From positions 1-64,000 of the forward strand of contig JABANP010000025.1 in assembly GCA_013115135.1 (NCBI GenBank): a stretch of 64,000 nt of DNA. Direction: 5' to 3'. The notes beneath the pieces are model-generated. The model was not told where the DNA came from, made no database searches, and saw only the letters and a program-made list of their open reading frames with translations. Source of the DNA: Perkinsus olseni. Its lineage: Eukaryota > Perkinsozoa > Perkinsida > Perkinsidae. A program made the translations under genes and the position numbers. Within the stretch, counting starts at the first letter, position 1. Every line of letters starts with the position of its first letter. This document shows, in pieces, positions 22,001 through 36,028 of this stretch.

Positions 22001-25000
22001 TGTTCCATGCCCAGCACACGACCGAGCAACTGTTGCTCCAAACCCTTCAGGGTGACCGTGAAGTCAATGACTGTGCACTTGGCCGAGAGCTCAGGGGAGA
22101 AGTGTGGGTTGGGCAGACGCGACGTCATGTAGAGGACGAAGGCTGGATTGTAGTCCATGTTCTGGTCAGACACATTTATATACCTGAAGGGGCAGAAAGT
22201 GGCCGACCGCGGCTACCACTCCGAACGGTGGCAATGGTGGCCAGCTACCCGACGGGTACTCTATGAGTCCGTAGCTTACAGATTTTTGCCCTTCTTCACG
22301 ATAGCCTTCTCCAGAACAGGATCCAGGATCGGATCGATCTCCTCTTCAACATTCTCAAGTATCAAGCACAGCCCTTCTCCCATGGTGAACTCCAGCTGGT
22401 CCTTCAACCTCGGATTCGTCAGAGTGGACACGCACTGACCGGGCGCCTTGGCAACTCGATCGTTTTCCCTGTTTTTGATCCACCTGCAGTATGAAATCCT
22501 TAGCACGGCCGAGAGCCAATAGCCCACGCGAAGCAGCACGAGCACACTGAGTCGAGCTCACAACAGCAGAGATATCAATATCACCTGAGGGCCTGGCCTT
22601 GGGGGTCAACCATGAGAGGGTAGCGACTGGACCGAGTGACCATGATACCATTCTGTACGGACAGCTCGTCACTCGGCAGACCTTCTAGAGCCCACTCGCC
22701 AACCGTGCCTTGGTCAACGAGGAAACCGACGAGATCCACCTTCTCAGAGGCTGGCACCTGCGGAAGATGACTTGTGAATGGAAAGGCCCCAAGAATATGT
22801 GAGCAACGCTAAATACGAAATTCGCGAATGAGAAGAGCAGAACAGAAGGGAGAAGGCCTTCACATTATCATCAACCGCACTGTAAGTACCCAACGATCAT
22901 CCATGAGCACACCCCCGTCCTCACCTTCCTTCGATGTGTGTCGGCCAAGAAGTACTCAGCGTTGAGCTTGTCACGGTACTCCGAGTTGAATGGGCCGCAG
23001 AACGTGACGAAGGCACAGGCCAAAGCAACGTCCCCCACAAGCCTTCTGCGCCGATCTGCGAAGTTGTTGGCGTCCTCCGTCCAACGCTTCTTCTCTCCCG
23101 CGAGCCCGTTGATCAACTTATTAGCCTGTCACAAAACGCGGCATGGCCCGAGCATGAGAGCCACCACGGGGATACTTGGTCCATCTTCCTCTTAGTAGCG
23201 TTGGCCTTCTGTTCGAGCGCGTTCTTTCCATCCATAGCCTCTTGGAACTGCTGATTGAGGCCGTCCAGGACTGCCTGTGCTGCAGCTAGCTCCGCTTCAG
23301 CGGCGCCAAGCTCCGTCATCGCTGCTTCCAATTTCGCCGTTTGAACCTAGAGAGATATAGCAAGTCCAACTCCGACGAACTGCGATCCACAAATCCAAAA
23401 GGCTTGTCCACGAACTGCCACGGCCCACGAGTATTAAGCCCGATATTTGCATAGGAGTCAGTATGAACTTAGTCAAGGCTATTCAGGCGCCAAGGACTCT
23501 CCTAGCTCTCCCAAGCAGTCGGCTGAGCTCACCTTGAGATAGTCCATCTTAGGCTTGACGATCTTCGCAGCTTCATGATACATGACCATCGCACCCACCC
23601 ACTTGCACAGGCCCTCAGCCGCCCCTACAGGAAGGCAAGTGAGATCGCGGTACTTCGGCGTCCGTGAAGACCTCACCCGAAGCCTTCTTCGCTACAGCAG
23701 GGTTGAAATTCTCCAACTCCAAGTACGGCTGCAGCAGCTCGCACGTCTCATCGTTGATGTTATCCTTCTCGTTGGCGGAGAAGTCGAGCAGGTCCGGTAG
23801 GAAGCGGATATCAGAGAGGACTGACTTGGCGATCTCATCATAGGAGTCGTGGATGAAGTCGATCTTGATCTTGTTCAGCGTCTGAGAAGCCAAGTTACAC
23901 ACAGGTCTCCTACCGCCATTATTGTTCTCCGGGACCCTACCTTCTCTTCCGCTTTGATGTCAACGACACGTTTCTGCTGCAGAATGAGAAGACCGTCGAA
24001 GACCAAACGGATGATATCGCTGGGTGTCTTCAACGTCTTGAGCTCTGTGATGTCCTTGGAGGAGATCGACCGAGCAGCCGTCTCGGCCTCATGGAGGAAG
24101 GGCAGGGCCGCTTGTAAGTCCTTATTGGCAGCTTCCTGCTCACCTGAGTGTTCGAAAAAACTTGCCCAAAAGCCACCGCAGCACTATAGAACATCCAAAG
24201 GTATTGATAATGATTGTCAGTGGTAGTGTTACTTTCGATGATGGCCTTAGACTTGAGACAATCGTCCTTCTTCGCACCGACTTCAGCTGCTTTGGCCTCA
24301 GCCTTCACCGTCTCGCTCTGGACCTTCACTAGCAGCTTGTTAGTTTCTTCCTCGGCGACCTGATGGCATCACCAACCACATGACAGCATCTCAGATCTCG
24401 AGTTCCGGTGGAACTGGTCAACAGTTAAAGTACAGGCGACACAACCCGCCCCCATGGGAAGGGCGTCAGGGTCAGGAAGATATTCCGAGGTCCTTCATCG
24501 TAACTGAAACGCCACCCCGATAAAACCCACCTTCAGATTCTTCTCCTCTTCTCTCAAAGCAACCTTCATAGTCTCCACATCTTCCGCCGCTTCATTGAGC
24601 TTCTTCAGACCTGAGGGAAGCCATGAGACCACCATCCGCTCCCCCAATTGTCCTTCCGCTGATTACCAGTATTGACGCTTTTCTCCAGTATGTTGACCTC
24701 GTCGTACTTCACCTTATACAACTGCTTGTAGAAGTCGATCAAACACAGGTAGCTCTTCGGTGTAACGTAGACATGCCGTCGCATGCTCTGGAAGTAGAGG
24801 TCGCAGACTTGACCAACGAGGTTCTGAAAACGGAAGATATGATCCTCGCCGGGCACGGATCGGTCACCTGATAGCTGCCGAGGAGCTGATAGAGAGCCTC
24901 CTTCCTGTCTGGTGGAGTGTCTATATCATAGCTGCCAAGGAAGGTGGAACTCACGGCCACCAGAGCTTCTTCAGGCCACGGCAAGAACCAGTTGATGTTG

Positions 25001-28000
25001 ACAGCTGAGAACACCGCTGGGAACTTCTGGGCTCTGATAGGGAACTTCGCGTTCACCGGTGAGAAGCAGAGTACGATGTGCAGGTTGTCTCGAAGACGGT
25101 CTAGGAAGTAGCCGTACAGGTTGATCATGTTCTCGTCAGCACCCGGTCGTTCCCTGACGAAGTCGTTGCGGACATCAGCACACATACTGTCTCTCTCGTC
25201 CTTCTGGAAGAGCCCTGCGATTTCACCCAGTCGCCAGAATGCTGTTCATGTACTCCAGGAAGCCCTCATTCTTGATCTCTGCGTCGGTGAAGAGGAACGT
25301 CACCGGATTGCCCTTCTGACCGGCGTCCTGATACAGGCCTCGGAGGTCGTCGAACAAAGCATTATCATTGTAGTTCTTGGTGAGAGCAATCTGGAAGCAC
25401 TTCTGGTTGCACGTAAAACTGCTAAGTCTGGTGAGGGACTGCTTGCCACTGCCTCCGACGCCCCGACAAGCATGGCGCTACCACGCTTCTGCTGTATCGT
25501 CCGCACTATCCTCATCATGTGGCACATAGCGTCGTCGAACAGGACGAGGTTCATGGACTTGGCTGGGAAGGCATCGTTGAACTTTTTAAGATACTCGTAA
25601 GCCTTCGATCGCACTCTATCGAAATTCGCGCCGATGGGCTCGTAAACCTTAGGAGCCTCCAACTCTTCCTCCTCACTTTCCGGTGCCTGAACGAAAACCA
25701 GTAAAGAAAAATTTTCAGATTCAAGACAATACGACATCTATGAATAATCGCTTCTAGCATGATGGTGATACATACCGCGCGGCCAGATGACAGCAACCCG
25801 CAGGAGCATCGTTCCCGAGCTTACGTCCCTCAAGAAGTCAGCCCACCACGTAGTGACTGCGTGATCAGCAGCAAGCTTCTCTCCGAAGTGTTGAAGGGTG
25901 AAGTCGTTGATGACCTTTATCCACAAACTCCTTATCCACAGTCCTCGCCAACTTGTCAGCGAACACTCTTGTGCATTCGTGCTTCCACAGGCACACTAGG
26001 ACGCTCTCGTCGGTGATAACTTCGAGAGGGGTATCCATGACGCCTTGGAAGACACGAGAGAGCTCGCGCATGTTGAAGACGTAGTGGAACCTCTGTGGGG
26101 TAGGGAGAAGAGACCGTTTGATCTTGTCCCAGACGTCGATGGTCGCAACAGTGAGCTTCTTAGTCATCGCAACAACCCTGTCTGGGGCTCCTGATTTGCT
26201 ATTAAATCGGGCCCTTAAGATACTGCCGTAAATGTTGTCAACACTGACCACGCTCGGCAGAACCATGTTGAAGGCGAAGAATTTGCTCTTGGTTCGGTTG
26301 GGTATGTCGTTCCTTCCGCCTCCAGGATGGCCCATGGCCCCGATGTAACTGAGCTTCTCGATGGTCTTGAAGTCACCACGCTTATCCTTGTCCAGGAAGT
26401 AGAAGCCGCCCATGTCAACAAGCTGTCTGGTCAGTTCCAGAGTAACCTGGTCACCCCACTGGTTCACCAAGGGCATGCTCATATCGTCCAAAAAGATCGT
26501 CATGGGCTTCCCTCCAGGAGGGCAGAACGTCTTTCCGGTTTTCCTCTCGACCTCGGCCTCAACAGTCCGCTGGAAGCCTTCAGGCGTGGTGGCGCTGCTG
26601 AAGTTGATTCTCTTCGAGAGGCGCTCGTCCAGTGAGAATCCCTGGACATACATCATCGCCGTACTAGTCTTAGCAGTGCCGCTGGCTCCGACCATCAGAG
26701 CACTTTGGAAGTTGGGAGGCGCACGGCTTCGGTCGAGACTCGAAATAACATCGATCATGAACTCCGCCCGGCACGAGTCGAGCGTGGGAATCAGCAGCGA
26801 GCTGAAGTTGAGCTTCTTCGGCGGTTTCCAGACTTCAGGCTTCCACAGCAGCCACGGGTAAGACTTGGAGGGGTCATCTCGACTGGGCACGAACTCGAAC
26901 ACGGTCTGGCCTTCGTCCAGGGGCGGCAGTGCGTCACCATCGCCGCAAGCAGACTGGATCTGACAGAAAGAAATGGTATCGAAGACACAAGGAACCAGGA
27001 GTGGTCAAACGAGAGATTGCGTTGAATGTCTTACCGAGTGTAGCTTCTCATGGAACTGCTTCCTCCCCTCAGTCTCCAGTAAGACCTCCGAAAGCCCAGG
27101 CCACCGAGTACGAAACAATGCGCTTGTAGGCCTCCGGAGTGAGCACCTCATTGGCCGCTACATGGGGCGCTAGAATAGCCGAGATCATGTTCAGCATATT
27201 CACAATGACAATACTCTCATTAACGCTCATGACGCAGGTCATGTTACGCCGCCACCAGTCGAACAAGTCGGGGCGTGGCAATCCAATTCTGAATGAATCC
27301 GCCGATGATCTCCTTCTCTTGCGCACGATGAGCACCCGAGATCCGAGCCGCTTGACGCAAGCCAGCTCTGCACCAGCGGGTCCCAGCCAAGATCGCTGGC
27401 ACTGACGTAGATGATACCCGCCCGTGACACCGTGGCCGGCGAGGCGTTGTTGAGGTTCTCTACTTCAAATACGATACGACAGTTGTCCGTCATGGGAATT
27501 CTGTCGTTGTTGGCGAGAGTGAGAATCTTGTTATCGTCCAAAACTGTGTTCAAGTTCTCAATCCAAATCGCATCGACAGGTCCATCACACACAATCCAAG
27601 TAGTGTACTTCAGCGTGCGGTTGTTGTACTTAGCCCAGATCGACGCGAACACTCCCGGCGTCCACTCCTCGCTGACAGGGTCCTTGATACCGTACATTTG
27701 CGAATCTGTGATAGCCTTCGGGTTCATCACCACTATACGATGAGCGTTCTGGCAATAGTCGCTCATACAACCGGTGAGAGTGGTCATGATCTCAGTCTTG
27801 CCGCACAGGGTAGGACCGACAAGCATGAAGCCATGGCGCACCAAGCTGGTCTCATAGAGCTGGATGACCTTCAACTTCCAAGGGTCGAACGGCGTCAACT
27901 TCTTAGCCTTCACAACCTCATCAATGCCGTCCTCGATCTCCTTGTAGACCTTCTTGGGAGGGTCGGCCACCTTCGGGAACAGATCCTTAAGAAGCGCCAA

Positions 28001-31000
28001 GAAAAGAGGGACATCGTCAGCCACAAGCTTGGACAGATTCATGTCTCTCGCGGTACGCATAAATATCATTTCCTCGTCAGCATCCGGAGGCTCGCTCCTC
28101 TTCACTCCTCCCGCCGTCCTCAAGACCGACAGAATATTGCGCAGGCCAAAGTCATAATGACGCTGTTTCGACAGCTGTTCTTCGCACAGTTTGTAGAGGA
28201 CGTTGAACTTCTTGCCGAGCAGGTCCATCTGGGTGTACCCGACGGAAGCTAACTTGACCCTCATGATGATCTCACGATCTGGAACCATCATACTAACGGA
28301 TCTGAACAAGACCTTCAGATTCTCAGGCAGCTCTTGTCGACCGGCGTATCCAGGGTTCATGGTGATGAAATAGCCGACGCTCGGCACTAGGCGGATGGGA
28401 ATCGCCTCTCCCGGGAACGAGAAAGTCTTGGCGTTCTGCTTCTTGGCAAGAGTAATAGACTCGACCTGCATGGCCACGACCGAGAGGACCTCCAGTTCAA
28501 TTCGGTTGAACTCGTCGAAGCACCCCCAGAGGCCACTCTGACAGAGCCCCTTGAAGATCTTGGCCATATCCTTGTATCGATGTTGGTCCGAGCAGTTGGT
28601 GACAATCACAAAGATACCCAATGATCGACCCATATCCTTCGTGGTCTCCGTCTTGCCAGTACCGGCCGGTCCAGCTGGAGCGCCCCCGTAGAACATACCG
28701 AGGGCTTGTGAGAGCGTCAAGTAGCATCTATCGGTGAGGGGAGTGATAACCAGACGCTCCTTGACCCCAAGATACTCATAAGAGTAGGTAAAGTCGCAAT
28801 CCGCGATGGACACTATGGCGTGGTCTGTCTCCGTTCTCCAATAGAAGCGAGTCTGTTTCATCCACTCAAAGTCGTTCTCATCCTTTACCTTATGCTCTCT
28901 TGTTTTCTTCATAACCTCTTGGAAGAGATCTCTCTGATGCACATGGATCGTCACCAAAGTCTCGTACTTAGTACGGTTCATCTTGGAGCCCAGATCAGAG
29001 AGACAGTACGACACCAAGTCCGCGAGCATCTGCTGGAACTTCTTATTGGTGGCTGGTAGGATCTGCCTGTCCTTCTCTCGAGTAGCCTTCATAAGGGCCT
29101 CCTGGAAGTCCACAGTCCAGATGATCTGGATGCCCAACAGAGACACCTGGCCGATGTACCGATCAGCAAACTCCTTCAGTGACATGCCGTTCATGACAGC
29201 ACCGGTATCATGAGAGCAATAGCGACACTCTCGCCTGATCGACTTCTGCATCTCCGCTTCGAGGGCGAGCAGCCAGTCCTCGATGTTCCCCACAGCATTG
29301 ACGGGGGCGCTCAGGTCCACCACTTCCTCGGCCGTTCCCACGATAGCCTTGATCTTGGTGATCTTCTTTCGGTCAACCTTGTCGAACTGCACTCGAGAGA
29401 TAGCATCAAAGAGCTTCTCGAAGTCATCCTGGATGCTCTCCGGCTCTGACCCTTGCGAGAGAATCTTCAGCAGCACCGGGTCGGACACGAAGTAGAACCG
29501 CGGGAACTTATTCCGCTTGCCCTCCAGGTAGCTCTCTAAACTCTTCTGACAGCTTTCCAGGCCCTGGCCCAGCACCGGCAGCAGCTGCTTCAGAAGGTCG
29601 TTCTGACAGCACGGCACCACTAGGCGCGTCTCAGCCGACTTGGACATGATTTTGATCCAGTCCTTGTCAATCTGCTGGAACTTCTTCGCTTCCATCGGCA
29701 TTTGCTTGGCGATATCGCCACCAGTGAAGACAGACTCCAGACTTGTCCACAGCATCTGCACCTTGATCCATCGCTCGATGATGTCTCCTGCCTCACTAAG
29801 GCTCGTGATCATATTCTGGAGAGGCTCCTTGAAGGGCAAAGAGTGGCGCATAGCGTTCATAGTGTTCAACTGCATCAGCGCCTCTTCTAGCATCTCCTGG
29901 ATCTCGGCCACTCTCCCACCAGCCAGGACGCAGTCGTAATCCCGAGACTTCCAGTGGCCGAAGAGGAAGGCCTCTTCACTCCACTGCTTGGTGATGTCCG
30001 CGAGACGCTTCTCGATGATGAGCTGCTTGTCGGCAGAGTCGCATATGTCCGTGACCTCATCGATGTACTCCTGCAGGTTGGCGTCGATCAAGCTTTGCAG
30101 CATGAACATCTCAGAGTCGACCTGAACAACACCTCTACGACAGAATCTCAGACGCAGAATCAGCTCCTACCTGCAGCTCCTTGCCAGTGAGCTCCTGTAC
30201 TTGTTGCCAGTGCCGAGGCATGATGGACGGCTTGGCCAGCTCGACGAGGAGCGGCAAGGCCTCTGAGAAGTCCTCGATCTCCTTCTTCAACTCGTGATAG
30301 GCCGGCCACTCCCTCAGCTGCTTGGGCATCTTCTTACACCGATTGCTGAACACTTCCACCTAAAACCCCAATATCATGAATAGTCTATCCCGCACGCCCT
30401 GCCGAAGCTCACCTGTGACTTCATATCATCGACATGCTGCGGGACTTCCGTCCAGAGGTAGTCCTTCCACTCCTTGATAGTCTCCAGGACGAGGACGTAC
30501 AGGTCATAGAGCTGTGCGAGGTAGCCCAGTTCTTGCTTCGTCTTCTCGAGCTTAGGATACTGCTGGTGCGGTAGACCAAAAAGATCTTCACCGAGATAGT
30601 AGATCTCCTGCTTCCTCGACCTGACTTCGAATTCCTCCTTGAACCGCTTCAGGCGCTCCACAGCTTCTCTTGGGGCTATGCCGTTGACCATAGGGCCATG
30701 CAGCTCGTAGTTCTTCCGGAAATCTCTAACCTGCAACAACACGGCAAGGATGACACCAGCCTGAGGGGGATGCTGCCGCTTACGTCCTTCTTGAAGTTAT
30801 TCACAGTCTGTATGAGAGTCTTCTTGTACTCAGCCTGCTTCAAGCTCAGCTCCTGCTGTCGCTTCTCGCTCTCCTCTACCAACTTCAGCCAGTTGCTCTT
30901 CAGCATAGACCGAGCGTCCTGCTCGTCCTTGTCCATCACGTTGCTCGGCAGATAGGTATCAAGAATGGCATACATATGCGTGATGGGCCCGAACTCGAGC

Positions 31001-34000
31001 TCGATCTCAGACTGCTTCCGTCGAACATCATTCAAGGTCTTCATCACATACCCGAGGGCGTCGATATCGCCATCCTCCACCGCACGGTTCATGCGCTTTG
31101 CAGTCGACTTGATCTGCTCCGTGAGAGCTTCTAGCTGATCTCGAGCCTTCACATGCAGCTGTTTACTGAAGGCCACCTTCCAGTCATTAGCCAAGCTCTT
31201 CAGACTCTTCGCCAGGCTGTCCGGTCGGAGCAGCAGCGCGCCAATCTGCCGAGAGGATTCAAACGAATCGAACTTTTCGTCGAGCAGGGCGAAGCTGCGC
31301 AGTTTGAACTCGAAGTCGTCCAAGGTAGGATTGGAGGCCTCGAATTCCTTGTATTGATCTTCAATGCTGTTCTCCCATAGCCAGGCGAAGCTAGAGAAGC
31401 GCTCGAGATAGACCTCACACTCGTCGTGCGAGTTCTGAATGGCCCCGGTGAGAAGGAGCACAACCTTCAAGATCTCCTTGTCCTGCGCGACCCGATCGTA
31501 GAAGGTGCCTTGGCTACCGAGCCCCATGACTGGCGGCAGGTTGGGATTCAGGATCAGCTGCACGTTCCTTGGTATCGTCACGGTATCCCAGGCTTCAATC
31601 ATCTTGCTGCACTTCAGAATGGACACCGCACCGCCGTTGACGGCCGACTGGAGCTCCTCAACGCTCGGGATCCAGACGAACGGAGACTCCATCGAGTTGG
31701 AGGTTGACTTCGAAGAACGGCGAAGGGAGTTCGTCGTATGCAACTGTCGAGACGATTGGTCGGGCGCATATGCGGGCCTTGAGGAGCTGCAGACTCCTCC
31801 GTGTTGCATTGAGCAGGAGCTTGGTACATGGACCAGTTATAATGCGCTTTCACTTTGATAAGCTCGGACTCAGAGACTCCGCGCACCTGCAAAGGACGAG
31901 GATACAGATTGCGCTCTTCAACGCGACTTGAACTTACGTGCGGGTCCACCGGGTAGGCCACGATAGCTCCGAGCATGTCATCAACAGCTGCTTCGATCTC
32001 AGTTGACTTAGCCATGAGTACGTTGGTCATCTCTCGGACATGTCGTTCTTGCAGGTCCACGAAGTCATCGAGATTGACGACCTCTCCCTCCTCTGGTAGC
32101 TCTAACAGTATCATGCGAGACACTTCCTTCAGGTTAGAGTCGATACGATTGTCCATCAAGTCGTTCACCTGAAGAGGAAGACAGTCATCATCATAACCAG
32201 CGCCGAAATGGAACAAGGCATCAGTCCTAGACAATAGAAATGATAGATCCACAACTAGGAGGATGGACAGCGAGAACAAGGCGATGATGAAGGGGTCATC
32301 ATCGAGGCCAGGGTGGGAGGTAGATACGCCCTTCTCAATCCCGGCGCCACTATGAGCCTTTCTCACCGTCCTAACAAGTTCTTCCAAAGCGTTCAGCTCC
32401 ATCCATACATTCTCGATGTACGCTTCTATATTCATAGAGGTCCAAGTCAAAGCCACCATGCCAGGCCTCAGCTGGAACTCCATGTTGTCCAGATGGGGCT
32501 TCAGCAGGTTCGACGCGATCGGCTTTATCCCTTGCACCACACGACGGTACTCCTTCAAGATGTGAGACAGCTCGTTGTAATGCTGTTTGAACTTGTGCTC
32601 TTGCAAGAGGACTATCCGGGCTGATGGAGGGACCTCCACACCGAGCCGATCCAAGCACTTGGTCTCGCGTATCAACTGCAGGATCTCCCAGTCGAAGTTG
32701 ACGTAAAACTTGCCGTCATCAGGATGCCGGACGATCAACGTAGCGTGGAGGCCGCTCTTGGCCACTTCGATAGAGTTCAGCCAGGCTTCATACCACAACG
32801 TCTCGAACTCCACCAAGGTCTTAGCCATCTTGTTATACATTCTGATGATCTTCCGAGCATCTCGACCGTGCAGCACTGCCGGGTTCTTCTGGAAGCGCTT
32901 CATCGGACCCTCAATTCGTCGAAGTAGATGACGACACCATGTGATGTTGCCAGCAACCGGCGGCAAGTTCCTCACCAGTGGCGGAGACGCTTTGAACTTC
33001 TCGTATGAGTCCTGAACCTGCGTCAACTCGAGGCCGTAGTTGTGGAAGATGACCGTGTACTTGCTCTCAAGGTCGGCCTTAAGGCTTTCACGCTGCAGGA
33101 TTGACTGGAAGCTCTTCAACAAATTCAAGCTGGACTCAATAGAAGTGATGCTCTCGAAGCTCTGGTTGATGAACTGATGCAATGCGCTCTCCAAGTCGGC
33201 AATTCGAACGTTGAATTCGACAGAGTCTCGGTCGAAACGGTTGTTGTGGAAGTCGAGAAGGTCATGCCGTTTGTTGCGGAACTCCTCCATAATCGTACGG
33301 AAGTTGTTGACAAGCTGCTCCATCCCATCAAACCGATGCTGTGAGAGAGACTGGAACTGGTGGATGGTCGAAAACATATCTATAAGCTTCGCCACCCGTC
33401 TGCAGAAGAGGTCGAATCTTCCGAAGATTTGAGTCTCCGAAAAATCGAACTGTTTTCCCTTCGGCATGGCCATAAGCTTCTCCTTCGTGATATGATACTG
33501 TTCCTGATACACCTCGTTAAGCCGGAGACACGACTCAAGCCTTCCGATGAGGACCAAGGGGTCCGTCTCCCACAGCTTGTCCGCATGCTCACCGCCCAAT
33601 ATAAACGCCTTGCAGTTCAGTATCATCTGGTTCGTGATCTTCGTAAACAAGTTTGTCATCCTCTCCGTAGTATTATAATATCGAGCAATAGTGTGTATCA
33701 TTTTGATGGCGTTCATCACGGCCGGTAAGGAGTCCGCGATAGTCTCAGGAGTGCCGCTGTAGAGTGGTTCAATGAACTTCTCCAGAGTGCTGAGATACTT
33801 AACATTATCCTTAGCCTCATTAAAAGCCTCAGTGATGGAGATATCGATCTGCTTCCAACGTCTTAGCGTGTTGAAGACGACTTGCCGAGACTTCGGTGCC
33901 ACATCCTTGACTAACACGCGTGACAGCGTGGAGCACGCCAAAGACGGCCCGGCAGCCCCTCGACTTCAGCTGCTCCGTTATTGATGTAATCTTCTGCATC

Positions 34001-35129
34001 CGCTGCATCCAGAAGTCCAGCTCCGTTCTAGGCCCCGGCTCATTGCCGTACATCTTGCTAGAGCTCGAGTAGTCGAGGGAATCTTCAAGATACTGTTCGA
34101 CCTGCCGGCACCACGACTCCAACAGACCCTCGAACTGGAGAGAGATCTCGGGATTCTCCTTCACTATGTCTTGATAGCTTGCCATGGCCGCGTATTGCAT
34201 CAGCTTTTCGCCCAAAATACCGTCGACATCTTCCACTCCCTCGGAGTTCGATACCACCAGTGAGGGACTTCAGAGCCTCAGTAAGCCCACCGGAGATCTT
34301 ATGGATACCTGATGATGAGGACTGAGGTCGCCACGTATTGTAAGCTAAAGGCTCTCACTAGTTGTAAACTCCGACTTCTGTTCACCGTCACACTGCCCCC
34401 AAGCCTCATCCTCGCTCATGGTCGTATTGATGAGCGGCAGTAGTATCTGAAACGATATGATGCGTTGAGACTTTGAGGTGAGCGCCTACCCCAGTGAAGG
34501 CCGTGTCCAAGCTTTCCAAGGGGTTGCCTGAAGCCTCGCCGACGAGGAGATCCTCCCCGCAGGCAACCTCCAATTTGACAGACTTGCCAGGAGCGAGGCC
34601 AGATCGGACGAAGGATCTGTAGGAAGAAAAATACGGACCAGCGGTACTCGAAGGGGCGAGAGTAGCAGAACGAACGGTATCGGAACACGTACACTGCCTT
34701 GCCCTTCAATCGGTCATCTTCGCCGTAGGTGACCACAATTCTGGCAGGTCCTGCTGCATCCTGGGGATCTGGAAAACATCGAAGATCCGAATGATCGCAG
34801 ACGATGAGAATGCATGGCAGTGGACTTACCAGCATCCCCTCGAATGGGTAGGTCTGGGACTTGCCGGAAAAGGAAGATGTGGTCGTACCTACAGCAGCCT
34901 TACTGATAGACGGATACCACTGGAGCAGGGCTTACTTGGTATGGCCTTCGAGAAATTCCATCAGCTTCCTCTTGTTAGAAGCTTCCTGGAGCTCCTCGAG
35001 GACCTGACCACAGTACGACCGATGCTTGGGTCCCACGACAGAAGTACTGACCAAGGCAACTCCTTCATCGCCGAGACCCCAAGCCCAGGAGGCGCAGGTG
35101 GCCATCCATTTAACGCGAGGCTGCGACAT
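19059..35129 (-). CDS. Axonemal dynein heavy chain (outer-arm, DNAH5/8-like)
   Basis: A microtubule motor of the flagellar axoneme. The ATG at 35129 starts the N-terminal tail ([18 protein letters not shown]). The linker region runs through 34-30 kb. P-loops are visible for AAA1 (GPAGTGKTE, about 28670), AAA2 (GPTLCGKTE, about 27810) and AAA3 (GASGTAKTS, about 26680). AAA4 (GSGKQSL, about 25450) needs a frame change. Coiled-coil stalk exons lie at about 24.3 and 23.2 kb around the microtubule-binding region. AAA5/6 and a long C-terminal exon (19059-21755) end with [14 protein letters not shown]. The C-terminal region ([24 protein letters not shown]) resembles the outer-arm DNAH5/DNAH8 group; I have not aligned it. 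Exons are separated by many short introns; one of about 37 nt near 33.9 kb joins FGVLHAVT to [13 protein letters not shown]. Single-base frame breaks near 25460, 31668 and 31825 may be assembly errors. Confidence 0.92.
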
Positions 35130-35734
35130 TCAGGAACGACTTCGAGGAAGAGCGGGTTGGGAGGGAAAGATAAACGGGAAATTAATTCTGAAATGATATT
35201 ACATCATGAGCCTGTAGGATAAGTTTCGGGACGACCGTCGGAAATTACTAGAATCTCATATCCACAACGACCCACGAACGCCCTGGCACGAAGTAGTGTT
35301 TCAAGCAATTTTTCGTCGAAAGGCATTTTGCGATCCTGCGATCTTGCGCCTGTCGTGCAAATTGCATGAAAAAATCAAATTGTCCGCGCGGGCCTCGTGC
35401 GGCAGTCGGACAGGGTGCATTGAGAAATTTGTTTAGTGGACGTGGAATTGTATTGGTCAGAGTTTCCCTCGGCATTTCCCACTAATGGAACATCAAGAGC
35501 GGCTGGATGGCGGCTCAGTAGATCGTAGTGTTGCATTTCGGTACCATCAACAGGCCATAGTTACCGGCCGTGCCTTGGCCCTACCCCATGGGAAGGGTGG
35601 TGAGCTGCCTACGCAAGTAGTAAGGGAATGCCTTGGGAGACTAGCAAGCTGGCCTTATCGAACTGCCAAGGCGGTAGTTGGCTTCGGGCAGACGTTGCCG
35701 GATGAACAACACTGAACGTAAAAACGCGATCCCC
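35130..35734. other. Dynein upstream region
   Basis: This intergenic stretch upstream of the dynein ATG probably holds its promoter. Short ORFs here have no recognisable domain, and I find no RNA gene. Confidence 0.35.
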
Positions 35735-36028
35735 ATGGAAATTGATGAAGCTCTCGGGCCCGATTTATCACCGAGTCCCAGCTTCTGTGGCACAAGAGTT
35801 CACGTGAACTGAACAGGGTATGTTGCTAGAGTTGTTCAGGTGAACTTCCCCGACAACAGTATCACCCTGGGCCTCCCATGCCACAGTGTCAAGTCGATGC
35901 TGCCGGCTACTTCACATTCATCTAGCGCTTCCACCGAGACTGCGCCGGATAACAGAAGGCCAGCGGCTGCTGATACTGAGAGTAGTGGCATGGACTCAAC
36001 AGGCATTCTACAGTCTGTCATGCCCTAG
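35735..36028 (+). pseudogene. LSm-domain-like ORF interrupted by one in-frame TGA
   Basis: From the ATG at 35735 one frame runs to a TAG at 36026-36028, broken only by a TGA at 35810-35812. The reading on both sides (CGTRVHVN, then TGYVARVVQVNFPDNSITL) has the G-x-V ... V-x-V-N ... S-I-T-L pattern of an Sm-like strand, as in the N-terminal LSm domain of EDC3-type decapping factors. It is followed by a Ser/Thr/Ala-rich tail. The TGA cannot be removed by an in-frame GT-AG intron that I can see. It could be a pseudogene, a sequencing error or a chance resemblance. It sits directly upstream of possible further exons at 36.1-36.5 kb. Confidence 0.3.

Noticed and set aside
25455..31835. Programmed frameshifting of the type known in Perkinsus mitochondria as the cause of the dynein frame breaks
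   Set aside because: The sites share no common codon and the gene is nuclear. Homopolymer indels explain at least two of them more simply.
33900..33940. A fourth frameshift in dynein
   Set aside because: A 37-nt GT-AG intron joins FGVLHAVT to [13 protein letters not shown] in phase and restores the family's spacing.
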